From assembly GCA_900544595.1 (NCBI GenBank), contig UQVQ01000001.1, positions 62,001 to 126,000 on the forward strand: a DNA stretch of 64,000 nucleotides, in the 5' to 3' direction. The notes under the pieces are model-generated. The model made no database searches. It had not been told where the DNA came from and saw only the letters and a program-made list of their open reading frames with translations. The DNA is from an uncultured Bacillota bacterium (GTDB taxonomy: Bacteria; Bacillota; Clostridia; Christensenellales; UBA1242). A program made the position numbers and the translations under genes. Position 1 is the stretch's first letter. The number at the start of each line of letters is the position of its first letter. Positions 7,825 through 15,309 of the stretch are shown here, in pieces.

Positions 7825-8568
7825 TTATTTCCAATTTTTATAATCAATTAAACTAATCAATTCTTGAATACAAATTCTTACATCCTGTTTTATTTTATCA
7901 ATATCACTTTGTTTTGCACAAAAACGACGATTATGTGCAGCTAAGTCGCCTATATTTTTTATGTTTTTAAATCCTTGTTTAGCATTTCTACTTATATTCC
8001 ATGATTTTTCTATCAGCAATTTATTTATTAAATCGCTTAAATAGAAAAAATCGCCATTTTTGTCTTTTATTTCGCTGTCCAATTTATGTTTTTCAAAACA
8101 TTCAATAATTAATGTTTCAATCAACTTTCTTAACATTACAGAACATGCATCGAATAATTTTAGGTCATAACAACAGATTGCTTGACTAGAAATTTCCTGA
8201 ATATAACCCCTTGTTTCGTTTACCAATTCTATTGGAAATAGATTATTAGATGGAGGTGGTGCTTTATGATTATTAAATTCATCATTAAATTTATCTTGTA
8301 ATTGTTTTGTAATTGTAAAAACACCAGAAGATTTTTTTATAAATTTTTTATTTTTACCACTGCAATTATTATTCAAATATGCAGATATATTGGAATATTT
8401 CGGACAATTTAGCATTTCAAAACACTGTTGAATATCTTTTGTTGAAAAATTATCAAAATTGTTTAAATGTAAAAAGTACGCAAAATAATCTATTTGTTTT
8501 GCTGGTGTAATCTCATTAAAGTTTTCTATTGTAAAAACAAAATTTTCTATAGTATCCTTTGTATACAT
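7825..8568 (-). CDS. wHTH plus DUF4145/HEPN-like protein (island operon protein C)
   Basis: The 247-residue product has two parts. Residues about 8-95 carry the same wHTH-like domain as its two operon neighbours (STKDIQQCFEML, then a wing ending in FTITKQ). Residues about 105-247 resemble DUF4145/HEPN-like helical bundles: a Q-x3-CYD-x3-FDACSVMLRKLIE helix and a GDLAAHNRR motif followed by an acidic helix. HEPN relatives are often RNases or RNA-binding domains of conflict systems, but a canonical Rx4-6H motif is not clearly present. Its ATG overlaps the upstream stop (TAATG), indicating translational coupling. A defence or regulatory role is inferred only from fold and island context. Confidence 0.7.
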   Translation of the reverse strand: MYTKDTIENFVFTIENFNEITPAKQIDYFAYFLHLNNFDNFSTKDIQQCFEMLNCPKYSNISAYLNNNCSGKNKKFIKKSSGVFTITKQLQDKFNDEFNNHKAPPPSNNLFPIELVNETRGYIQEISSQAICCYDLKLFDACSVMLRKLIETLIIECFEKHKLDSEIKDKNGDFFYLSDLINKLLIEKSWNISRNAKQGFKNIKNIGDLAAHNRRFCAKQSDIDKIKQDVRICIQELISLIDYKNWK

Positions 8569-9146
8569 TATTTCTTATCCTTATGTGGCAAGTCTTGAGT
8601 GACAAAATTAATCCCTTTTATAGAAGTGGTAATTTTACCATCTACAAAATCAATGTAACCATACCTACTGCTACTACAATCTCTCAAATTTTGAATTAAT
8701 ACTGCTGGGATTTTTTTACCCAATTCCATATAACAAGTAAAAATATGGTCAGGAGTTATACCATCAATGTTTAATATTTTTTCAAGATAATATGTCATAA
8801 CAGCAGAATTCTGTATGTTTCCTTCTGGACATTTTTCCTCAAAAAACTGAGCTAATGTTTTTGTATTATCTGGACGCAAGTTTAAATTTTTTACCAGTTG
8901 GGGTTTATAGCTGTTTGTATAAGAGGTTGTAGTAGTCGCTTTCTTTTTTTTCTTTTTACTTGATGTTGTTATTTTATCATCATTTATATCACCTTGTTGA
9001 ATGTTGTCAGAACCAGCTTCTTGATTGTTTGTATTTATTTGATTATCCAATAAAAAATCAAAAACTTTTTCCTGCAAGTTTTCAGGATACTTTTTTATAG
9101 TATCCAATATTTCGTTTAACATGTCTATTTTTTCTTTTAAATCCAT
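8568..9146 (-). CDS. wHTH-domain protein A, first gene of the island operon (unknown function)
   Basis: The start is ATG 9146 (MDLKEKID), 7 nt after AAAGGAG; the frame extends to 9200 only by reading through the promoter. The 192-residue product has a helical N-terminus (residues 1-38), a Gln/Asn/Asp-rich stretch, a run of six lysines followed by a Thr/Ser linker (about 62-80), and a C-terminal domain. That domain has the shared pattern AVMTYYLEKIL, ITPDHIFTCY, IPAVLIQNLRD, GYIDFVDGKI. Architecture (N-domain, Lys-rich linker, wHTH) matches protein B, so A and B are probably diverged duplicates. It is driven by a near-perfect promoter at 9172-9200. Confidence 0.7.
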   Translation of the reverse strand: MDLKEKIDMLNEILDTIKKYPENLQEKVFDFLLDNQINTNNQEAGSDNIQQGDINDDKITTSSKKKKKKATTTTSYTNSYKPQLVKNLNLRPDNTKTLAQFFEEKCPEGNIQNSAVMTYYLEKILNIDGITPDHIFTCYMELGKKIPAVLIQNLRDCSSSRYGYIDFVDGKITTSIKGINFVTQDLPHKDKK

Positions 9147-9171
9147 AACCATTCTCCTTTGTATACATTGA

Positions 9172-9200
9172 ATTATATCACATGTGTATTGTATTGTCAA
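9172..9200 (-). promoter_or_regulatory. Consensus promoter of the three-gene wHTH operon
   Basis: On the minus strand: -35 TTGACA (9195-9200), 17-bp spacer, -10 TATAAT (9172-9177). Both hexamers match the consensus exactly, which usually implies strong basal activity held down by a repressor. Confidence 0.9.
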
Positions 9201-9232
9201 GCGTATTTAATACAAATTGAATATACAATACA
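9185..9232. repeat. Perfect 10-bp inverted repeat around the operon promoter (candidate operator)
   Basis: TGTATTGTAT (9185-9194) is the exact inverse of ATACAATACA (9223-9232). The first arm lies in the spacer next to the -35 box, so a dimeric protein bound here would block RNA polymerase. Confidence 0.55.
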
Positions 9233-9233
9233 A

Positions 9234-9262
9234 AAAAGAAGAAGTATTTTCAACTTCTTCCT
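9234..9262 (-). terminator. Terminator after the 78-aa island gene
   Basis: On the minus strand GAAGAAGT (complement of 9253-9260) pairs with ACTTCTTC (complement of 9238-9245), followed by T6. It insulates the strong promoter of the wHTH operon. Confidence 0.8.
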
Positions 9263-9269
9263 TTTAGTT

Positions 9270-9506
9270 TTATTGATTGTTTTGCAAGTGAGAATAAACT
9301 TCTTTTGCAGTAAGATTTTGAGAGTTGCCAAAGGTTTCGGCAAAGTTTTTTAAGTCTGTTGTAAACATTAAACTTATTCGTTTAAGTTGCTGATTAGACA
9401 TACTTGCTGGACCTAATTTTAAAGTATTATCTTCAAAATTAAATTTGGCTGTGTTCTCTTGTAATTTTTCACAATCAACAAAACATTTTGTTTTGGTATC
9501 AGTCAT
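9270..9506 (-). CDS. Small island protein of unknown function
   Basis: The 78-residue, Asn- and Gln-rich product has no recognised domain; the second half (LKRISLMFTTDLKNFAETFG) looks helical. No Shine-Dalgarno is visible before the ATG. A perfect terminator follows it at 9234-9262, supporting a real transcription unit. It sits just upstream of the wHTH operon on the same strand but is separated from it by that terminator, so a role as its regulator is possible but unsupported. Confidence 0.5.
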   Translation of the reverse strand: MTDTKTKCFVDCEKLQENTAKFNFEDNTLKLGPASMSNQQLKRISLMFTTDLKNFAETFGNSQNLTAKEVYSHLQNNQ

Positions 9507-9793
9507 AAGCTTTTATATTTTCATATAAAAACTTGTTAGCAGTGATACCAATTTCAATCCAGACTTCAATTTTGAAGTCTAAATTTATTATAACATAAAC
9601 AAGTAAAAATTACTATATTTTTAACAAAAAATAAGTGGGTTTCACACTTGGTTTAAGCTTTGGGGAATAGACTCAAAATCGACTCTTTTATATTTTTGGT
9701 GTGAGTCGCCGGAAAGCCCGATAAAATGGGGCTTTTTGGGGTTCAAAAATCGATTTTGAGCCAATTCCTTATCCTGCTCGATATTTTTTATTG
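9507..9793. other. Intergenic stretch with nested inverted repeats
   Basis: No gene is seen. CTCAAAATCGA (9672-9682) is the exact inverse of TCGATTTTGAG (9750-9760). Inside lie GACTC/GAGTC (around 9681 and 9703) and AAAGCCC/GGGCTTT (around 9713 and 9731) with a following T-run. The nested arms could fold as one multi-helix RNA and include a terminator for either strand. Confidence 0.5.
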
Positions 9794-11014
9794 CTATTTT
9801 AGTGCTTTCCAAACTAAATCTACAACTTTTTCATAGTCGTTTTCATCAAAATATGATTTACAAAATTGAAGAATGTTTGGTTTATGTTTAAATATCTTTC
9901 TAATGCAATTTTTCTGTGTTTCTTCATCTGCACTGCCACGACCTAGAATTGCGTGACAAGCTGGACAAATCTTTGCAAGATTATCAATATCATCTAGCTC
10001 TTTGTTTTTGCCAACAGAAATCATATGATGGATTTCAAAATGGTATCTGCCAGTATTCCTTTCAATATGACTTCTATTTTTTATATCATAATCATCACAG
10101 CAACAAGCACAAATATCATCAGTTCCGTAATGTATAGCATTTACAATTGAAGCGTCTCGTCTAAATTCGGATTGTGTATCATTTGCACCTATCAATTCTT
10201 TAAATTTGCTCATGTCATTGCTTGTTAATTTTTTACCAAAAACATTATGAGAGTAATAAGCTATGCGGTTTTCAAAAGTAGTGTTGTCGCTTTTTAATGG
10301 TTGTGGACAATCAAAATATGTAACATCACCATCTTTTCTAATGTTTGTATAGTAAAAATTTTCTTTAAAGGCTGCAATTCTATATTCATTTATAAAGCCA
10401 ATATTTTGTGCATACCAAAATACGTTATATCTTAATTGAGTTTCTCTTTCTTTTCCTTGTTGAAAATCTGGTTGAAATTCTCTAAAATTATAATTTACAA
10501 CATGGACTGGAACATTTAAGTTGTCGATAAGTAATCTAACTCTTTTTGTTTCTGCTTGGCTATTCTTAACATAATCCATGGAAAGTAAGTTTCTATTTCT
10601 GTCCAAACTTCCACGAAGTTCTGAAAATCCACGAATAAACATTTTCTTTGTTTCTGTTAAACCTGTTTCATATATAAAATCAGCATTTACAATCTTTCTA
10701 TTTAATCTGTTGAAAAAGTTGTCCTTTGATAAATTTAAATCATTTTCTAAAGCAAAAACTATGTCTGTTTTAGGAAATTGTTTTGTTCCTTTTATCCAAA
10801 AAGAGAAAGGCTCACAAATATTATTTAATTGGTTTAAGAAACTTATTTTTGATTTATCGCATAATTCTTGATTATCATAAACCTTTGTCCAATTTCTATA
10901 AGCAGAATATGTGTAAATATAACCATTATCTTTTGTAAATTCATATCTGCCATAAAATGCACCTAATAAAAAAGAAGGAATATCATTATTATTTAAAAAT
11001 TCACTAACTTTCAT
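9794..11014 (-). CDS. HNH endonuclease with LAGLIDADG-like motifs, probable restriction enzyme
   Basis: ATG 11014 is preferred (GGGGG 4 nt upstream) over the in-frame GTG at 11041. The 406-residue product ends in a clear HNH nuclease: zinc cysteines around residues 302-306 (CACCC) and 350-353 (CPAC), catalytic EIHH at about 328-330, and Asn345. The N-terminal half has two LAGLIDADG-resembling helices about 110 residues apart, FLLGAFYGRYEF (15-26) and FIRGFSELRGSL (126-137), the second followed by a strand-helix pattern typical of that fold. This suggests a LAGLIDADG-type DNA-recognition part fused to HNH. It is divergent from the fused methyltransferase gene, the usual arrangement for a restriction nuclease. 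Confidence 0.8.
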   Translation of the reverse strand: MKVSEFLNNNDIPSFLLGAFYGRYEFTKDNGYIYTYSAYRNWTKVYDNQELCDKSKISFLNQLNNICEPFSFWIKGTKQFPKTDIVFALENDLNLSKDNFFNRLNRKIVNADFIYETGLTETKKMFIRGFSELRGSLDRNRNLLSMDYVKNSQAETKRVRLLIDNLNVPVHVVNYNFREFQPDFQQGKERETQLRYNVFWYAQNIGFINEYRIAAFKENFYYTNIRKDGDVTYFDCPQPLKSDNTTFENRIAYYSHNVFGKKLTSNDMSKFKELIGANDTQSEFRRDASIVNAIHYGTDDICACCCDDYDIKNRSHIERNTGRYHFEIHHMISVGKNKELDDIDNLAKICPACHAILGRGSADEETQKNCIRKIFKHKPNILQFCKSYFDENDYEKVVDLVWKALK

Positions 11015-11024
11015 AAAACCCCCA

Positions 11025-11077
11025 TATTTTCCAATTTTCACTCACATTATATCAAATTTAGTTGTATTTTCCAATTT
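11025..11077. repeat. 13-bp direct repeats in the divergent nuclease/methyltransferase promoter
   Basis: TATTTTCCAATTT occurs at 11025-11037 and 11065-11077, exactly 40 bp apart. The second copy overlaps the -35 of the nuclease promoter and the spacer of the methyltransferase promoter; the first lies downstream of the nuclease -10. This fits an operator pair that would mainly silence the nuclease. Confidence 0.5.
11046..11074 (-). promoter_or_regulatory. Promoter of the HNH nuclease gene
   Basis: On the minus strand: -35 TTGGAA (11069-11074), 17-bp spacer, -10 TATAAT (11046-11051). Confidence 0.75.
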
Positions 11078-11090
11078 AATGTGATAATAT
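11062..11090 (+). promoter_or_regulatory. Promoter of the fused methyltransferase gene
   Basis: -35 TTGTAT (11062-11067), 17-bp spacer, -10 TAATAT (11085-11090). It overlaps the divergent nuclease promoter, so the two compete for polymerase. Confidence 0.75.
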
Positions 11091-11135
11091 ATTTTGTGAG
11101 GTAAAAATATTTAGTCCCTCACAAAGGAGAAATGT

Positions 11136-12905
11136 ATGGAATTTAGAGTTTTAGACTTGTTTTGTGGTGCTGGTGGCTTTTCTGCCGGTCTTGACCAAGT
11201 GAAAAATTTTAGCACACAAGTAGGTTTGGATTTTGATAAATATGCAATAGAAACTTTTTCAAAAAATTTTCCAAATGCAATTTCTATTTGTGGGGATATT
11301 TTAGATGCAAATGTAAAAAAGAATGTTATTGAAAGTTCAAAAGCAAGAAAAGTAAATATGATTGTTGGTGGACCACCATGTCAAGGTTTTAGTTTAAAGG
11401 GAAAAAATTTGGGACTTGATGATAGCAGAAACTTTTTATTTAAAGAATATTTAAATATCGTCCAAGAATTACAACCAGATGTATTTATTATTGAAAATGT
11501 TAAAAATATATTAAATTCATCAAATCATTATTTTAGAGATGAGATTTTAAAAGAAATTAAAGCACTTGGATATATAGTAAATTTTGGCGTGGTTAATGCT
11601 AAAAATTATGGAGTGCCACAAAGTCGAGAAAGAGCATTGTTTATTGCTTCTAAAACAAAGTTTATAAATTTCCCAAATCCTATTGAAAAAGGAACAACTG
11701 TTAGAGATGCGATTTCAGACTTGGCTTATCTTGAAAGCGGTGAAGGTCAAGTTATTTCTGATTACATTAACAAACCACAAAGCGAATATCAAAAGCAACT
11801 TCGAGGAAAATGTTTGCAATATCACAAAGCAAGTAAACATTCAAAGGTTGCTATTGAAAAATTAAAAATGATACCAGCAGAATGTGGAAAAGAGTATTTG
11901 CCAAAAGAATTGTTGGGTAAGCAAAAGTTTTCTACAACATGGTCAAGACTTGAATGGGATAATATTAGCCCAACAATAGATACTCGTTTTGACACACCAT
12001 CAAATGGTAAAAACTCACATCCATTTTTAAATAGAGCGATTACACCAAGAGAGGCGGCAAGAATACAAAGTTTTAATGACGATTTCTATTTCTATGGACC
12101 AAAGGTTGCAGTTTGCAAGCAAATTGGAAATGCTGTCCCACCACTCCTTGCAAAAGCTATTGGGGAACAAATAGCAAACGAATTACAGAATGATATTGTT
12201 GAAGAAAAGAACTACAAATTGTATTTAGGTAATGCTTATACAATTATTGATGAACTTATAAAAAATAATGTGAAAGTTAATCACATAATTACGGACCCCC
12301 CTTATAATATTTCGCATGAAAACAATTTCAATACCTTAAAATGTCCTAGACAAGGTGTTGATTTCGGAGAATGGGACAAAAATTTTGATTTGTTTTCATG
12401 GATACCAAAATATGAGAAAATATTGGACAAAAATGGCTCAATGATAATCTTCTGTTCTTATATATATATAAGTTTTATTATCAAAACAATGGAAGAAAGC
12501 AATCTTGAAGTAAAAGATGTGTTGGTTTGGAAAAAATCAAATCCAATGCCAAGGAACATTGAAAGAAGATATGTTCAAGATATGGAATTTGCTATTTGGG
12601 GTGTAAAAAAAGGTGCAAAATGGGTTTTTAACAAAGATAAGAAAAAACCATACATGCGTAGCATGTTTGAAACTAGCACAGTGTCTGGAAATGAGAGAAC
12701 AAGTCACCCAACACAAAAAAGTTTACAACTTATGCAAGACATAATCAAAATACATACAAATGAAAATGATATTGTTATTGACCCATTTATGGGAAGTGGG
12801 ACTACTGGGCTTGCTTGTCTAAACTTAAATAGAAGATTCATTGGAATTGAATTGGATAAAAATTATTTTAACTTGTCAATTGATAGATTAAAAAAGGAGC
12901 TGTAA
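11136..12905 (+). CDS. Fused DNA methyltransferase: C5-cytosine plus N6-adenine/N4-cytosine
   Basis: The 589-residue protein carries two complete methyltransferase domains. Residues 1-350 are a C5-cytosine enzyme: motif I DLFCGAGGFS (7-16), motif IV GGPPCQGFS with catalytic Cys82, motif VI IIENVKN (118-124), motif VIII QSRERA (162-167) and motif X QIGNAVPP (329-336). Residues 360-589 are an amino-methyltransferase of beta order: DPPY (387-390) first, FMGSGTTG (551-558) second. Such a pair can protect both strands of an asymmetric site in two chemistries, as in HphI-type systems where the two activities are separate proteins. The next gene starts 2 bp after the stop. Confidence 0.92.
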   Translation: MEFRVLDLFCGAGGFSAGLDQVKNFSTQVGLDFDKYAIETFSKNFPNAISICGDILDANVKKNVIESSKARKVNMIVGGPPCQGFSLKGKNLGLDDSRNFLFKEYLNIVQELQPDVFIIENVKNILNSSNHYFRDEILKEIKALGYIVNFGVVNAKNYGVPQSRERALFIASKTKFINFPNPIEKGTTVRDAISDLAYLESGEGQVISDYINKPQSEYQKQLRGKCLQYHKASKHSKVAIEKLKMIPAECGKEYLPKELLGKQKFSTTWSRLEWDNISPTIDTRFDTPSNGKNSHPFLNRAITPREAARIQSFNDDFYFYGPKVAVCKQIGNAVPPLLAKAIGEQIANELQNDIVEEKNYKLYLGNAYTIIDELIKNNVKVNHIITDPPYNISHENNFNTLKCPRQGVDFGEWDKNFDLFSWIPKYEKILDKNGSMIIFCSYIYISFIIKTMEESNLEVKDVLVWKKSNPMPRNIERRYVQDMEFAIWGVKKGAKWVFNKDKKKPYMRSMFETSTVSGNERTSHPTQKSLQLMQDIIKIHTNENDIVIDPFMGSGTTGLACLNLNRRFIGIELDKNYFNLSIDRLKKEL

Positions 12906-12907
12906 AG

Positions 12908-13690
12908 ATGTTTAATACTAACACTTTTGAAAATAGATATAACCTTGGGGATCTTCTATCTAATTCAATTAATGAATTATTTGATAGTAATGAAATTGAA
13001 TTAATTCCATTTGGTTTTGAAAATCTTTTTTATGATAAAACAAATCTAAAATCATTTATAGATTCTAAAATTGCAAATTTATCTCATGCGGCAATGCTTG
13101 TTAAATTTTTGCCTGATTTTATACTTTTTAAAAAGAGCGAACCACAGTCTATATACTTTTTAGAAATAAAAGTTTCTGCTACACCATTGTGGGCGTCAAA
13201 AAATCTGGAAGAAATTAGAAGAATACATGGAGATATTAATATTTCAGACATCGGATTAATTGCTAGAGAAGCTTGGAATGCATATAGAACATTGTTCCCG
13301 AATACAATTATTGTTTCTGCAACTACATATAATCCATATATACTGAAAGCACAGTTTGTTGATAAAATAGAATGTTTAAGATGTAATGGAAAAGATGGTA
13401 TGGTAGATTGTTCCAAATGTCCAGTAAAAGGTCATTCCTTTTTTGAAAATTCGAGAAACTATAATTCAACAGGAAGTCAAACACAGCATACAAATATTAA
13501 TTTATCTTCATTTTTAAGTTTTAAAGATTTTTTTGACCAACTAAGTATTAATATTAATGAAGATAAATTAAATACTTTAATTAATACAATAAAAGCTAAA
13601 GGAATTATTTTCCCACTAAATATTTATGATTCTGTAAAAAATAAAATAATTACAACGTTAATAAATGAGGGCTGCACTTGGTTAAAATAA
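12908..13690 (+). CDS. PD-(D/E)XK-type nuclease with a Cys4 zinc site, probable restriction-linked
   Basis: The 260-residue product shows the PD-(D/E)XK core: FLPDFILF with Asp70, then IYFLEIKVS with Glu86 and Lys88. A zinc-ribbon-like C-x2-C-x8-C-x2-C follows at residues 156-171 (CLRC...CSKC). The C-terminal ~70 residues form a separate helical segment. It is translationally linked to the methyltransferase (AAGGAG lies inside the end of that gene, spacing 2 bp between ORFs), so it probably belongs to the same restriction-modification system, either as the main nuclease or as a partner of the HNH protein. The exact family is not recognised. Confidence 0.75.
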   Translation: MFNTNTFENRYNLGDLLSNSINELFDSNEIELIPFGFENLFYDKTNLKSFIDSKIANLSHAAMLVKFLPDFILFKKSEPQSIYFLEIKVSATPLWASKNLEEIRRIHGDINISDIGLIAREAWNAYRTLFPNTIIVSATTYNPYILKAQFVDKIECLRCNGKDGMVDCSKCPVKGHSFFENSRNYNSTGSQTQHTNINLSSFLSFKDFFDQLSININEDKLNTLINTIKAKGIIFPLNIYDSVKNKIITTLINEGCTWLK

Positions 13691-13702
13691 AAGGAGTAAA
13701 CT

Positions 13703-15235
13703 ATGAAAAAAGCTGTTATATATGCAAGATATTCTAGCGATAGTCAGACCGAACAAAGTATTGATGGGCAATTAAGAGTTTGCAAAGAATTTGCTGAAAA
13801 GAATGGCTATGAAATTGTTGCTGAATATATCGACAGGGCTATGACTGGCACAAATGACAATCGTCCAGACTTTCAAAGAATGATTAAAGACAGCTTTAAC
13901 AAAAAGTGGGAGTATGTTCTTGTATATAAATTTGACAGATTTTCAAGAGATAAATATCAATCAACCTTGCACAAGCACACCTTAAAACAAAATGGTGTTA
14001 AAGTTATTTCGGCAATGGAAAATATTCCTGACACTCCCGAAGGCATAATACTTGAAAGTTTGCTTGAAGGTATGAACCAATACTATTCTGCCGAACTTTC
14101 TCAAAAGGTTAAGCGTGGTTTAAAAGAAAGCAGAATTAAAGGCTTGTTTACTGGTGGTCCAACTCCTTATGGCTACAATGTAAAAGACAAAAAAGCTAGC
14201 ATAAATGAAGAACAAGCAAATATTGTTCGTGAGTATATGTTTAATCAATATTATAGTGGCAAGCGAATCAAAGAAATTGTTACTTTGCTTGCAGAAAAAG
14301 GATTAAAAAACTCGTATGGCAAACCTTGGACAATAAATATGGTTTCAAGAGTTTTGAGAAATCCAAACTATAAAGGCTGTGTTTATGCTGACAACACCTG
14401 CTACACAAATATTTTTCCTTCAATAGTAAGTGAAGAAGTGTTTGATGAAGTTAATGCTCGTTTAAAAGTCGCAAAACGCACTTCTGCACACTTTAAGACC
14501 GATATCAATTATCTTTTAAGTGGTAAACTCGTTTGTGGCAAATGCGGTGGTTTAATGACTGGAGATAGTGGCAAAGGTAAAATGGGCAAGATTTACAACT
14601 ACTACAAATGCTTTACAAAGAAAAAGAATAAAGACCTTTGCGATAAAAAGTCTATCTCACAAGAATATATTGAAAATATAGTTTTGCAAGCCACAAAAGA
14701 ATTTTTAAATCAAACTGATTTAAATGAACTCTCAAATTGTCTTGCTGATACATACAACAAAAGCATTGAAAAAGATAAGGTTTTGGAAAGTTTGAATAAA
14801 CAATTGCAAGAAAACAACAAAAAACTTGCAAACTTTGTTCGTGCAATAGAAAGTGGAATTTTTAACGATACAACAAATGAAAGAATGAGAGAACTTGAAA
14901 TAGCAAATAAAGATTTGCAAGAAAAAATAACAAGCCGAGAAATGCTTGTTATTAAACCACTTGATAAAAATGTTATTTATTCCTTCTTGTGTTCTTTTAA
15001 AGATATTGACCTAACAGACCAACTCGCTTGCCAGCGACTTGTTGATATGTTTATAAACAAAGTTATTTTATATGATAACTATTGCGAGATTTATTTCAAC
15101 ACAAATGGCGATAAATCTAAACAACTCAAACTCAAAGAACAACCTGATGTTGATAGTGAAATTTTGTTTGAAAGCAATAAAAAAGAGCAATCCTACTCAA
15201 AAAGTTCGGATTACTCTCTAATGGCGGAGGCTTAG
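13703..15235 (+). CDS. Large serine recombinase (island integrase)
   Basis: The 510-residue integrase has an N-terminal resolvase domain (YARYSSD, catalytic Ser11; DRFSRD at about 76-81), a recombinase domain (about 150-260), a zinc ribbon (CGKCGG around residue 275 with paired Cys after the KCF segment) and a long coiled coil (about 345-410), the standard large-serine-integrase order. Its last codons ATG-GCG-GAG-GCT-TAG lie inside the 3' end of tRNA-Ser, so the integration site overlaps the gene and supplies its stop codon. AAGGAG precedes the ATG. It follows the PD-(D/E)XK gene by 12 bp. Confidence 0.95.
   Translation: MKKAVIYARYSSDSQTEQSIDGQLRVCKEFAEKNGYEIVAEYIDRAMTGTNDNRPDFQRMIKDSFNKKWEYVLVYKFDRFSRDKYQSTLHKHTLKQNGVKVISAMENIPDTPEGIILESLLEGMNQYYSAELSQKVKRGLKESRIKGLFTGGPTPYGYNVKDKKASINEEQANIVREYMFNQYYSGKRIKEIVTLLAEKGLKNSYGKPWTINMVSRVLRNPNYKGCVYADNTCYTNIFPSIVSEEVFDEVNARLKVAKRTSAHFKTDINYLLSGKLVCGKCGGLMTGDSGKGKMGKIYNYYKCFTKKKNKDLCDKKSISQEYIENIVLQATKEFLNQTDLNELSNCLADTYNKSIEKDKVLESLNKQLQENNKKLANFVRAIESGIFNDTTNERMRELEIANKDLQEKITSREMLVIKPLDKNVIYSFLCSFKDIDLTDQLACQRLVDMFINKVILYDNYCEIYFNTNGDKSKQLKLKEQPDVDSEILFESNKKEQSYSKSSDYSLMAEA
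15222..15229. repeat. Right attachment-site core (attR)
   Basis: TGGCGGAG, identical to 7224-7231, encodes the acceptor 3' end and CCA of tRNA-Ser on the minus strand. Confidence 0.6.
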
Positions 15236-15309
15236 AGATTCGAACTCTAGGAAGCTTTCACTTCGCCGGTTTTCAAGACCGGTGCTTTAGACCACTCAGC
15301 CAAACCTCC
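15222..15309 (-). tRNA. tRNA-Ser (anticodon UGA)
   Basis: The 88-nt gene includes an encoded CCA. The 7-bp acceptor stem pairs GGAGGTT with AGCCTCC, the anticodon loop is CTTGAAA with anticodon TGA (complement of 15273-15275), the long variable arm is typical of serine tRNAs, and the T-loop GTTCGAAT is present. The 3' end is the integration site of the island and remains intact. Confidence 0.95.

Larger units (their letters stand above)
7224..15229. mobile_element. Integrative island (about 8 kb) at tRNA-Ser carrying restriction-modification genes
   Basis: The island is bounded by TGGCGGAG repeats and inserted at the 3' end of tRNA-Ser(UGA). A large serine recombinase is at the tRNA end. Cargo is a three-gene wHTH operon, a small ORF, an HNH nuclease, a fused DNA methyltransferase and a PD-(D/E)XK nuclease. 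Island genes use more TTA, ATA and GTA codons than the flanking chromosome, which favours CTT and GTT. No conjugation, replication or phage structural genes are seen, so it is either a minimal integrative element or mobilised in trans. Confidence 0.75.

Noticed and set aside
9159..9353. Plus-strand 64-aa ORF
   Set aside because: It runs through a consensus minus-strand promoter, an inverted repeat and a terminator, with no ribosome site.
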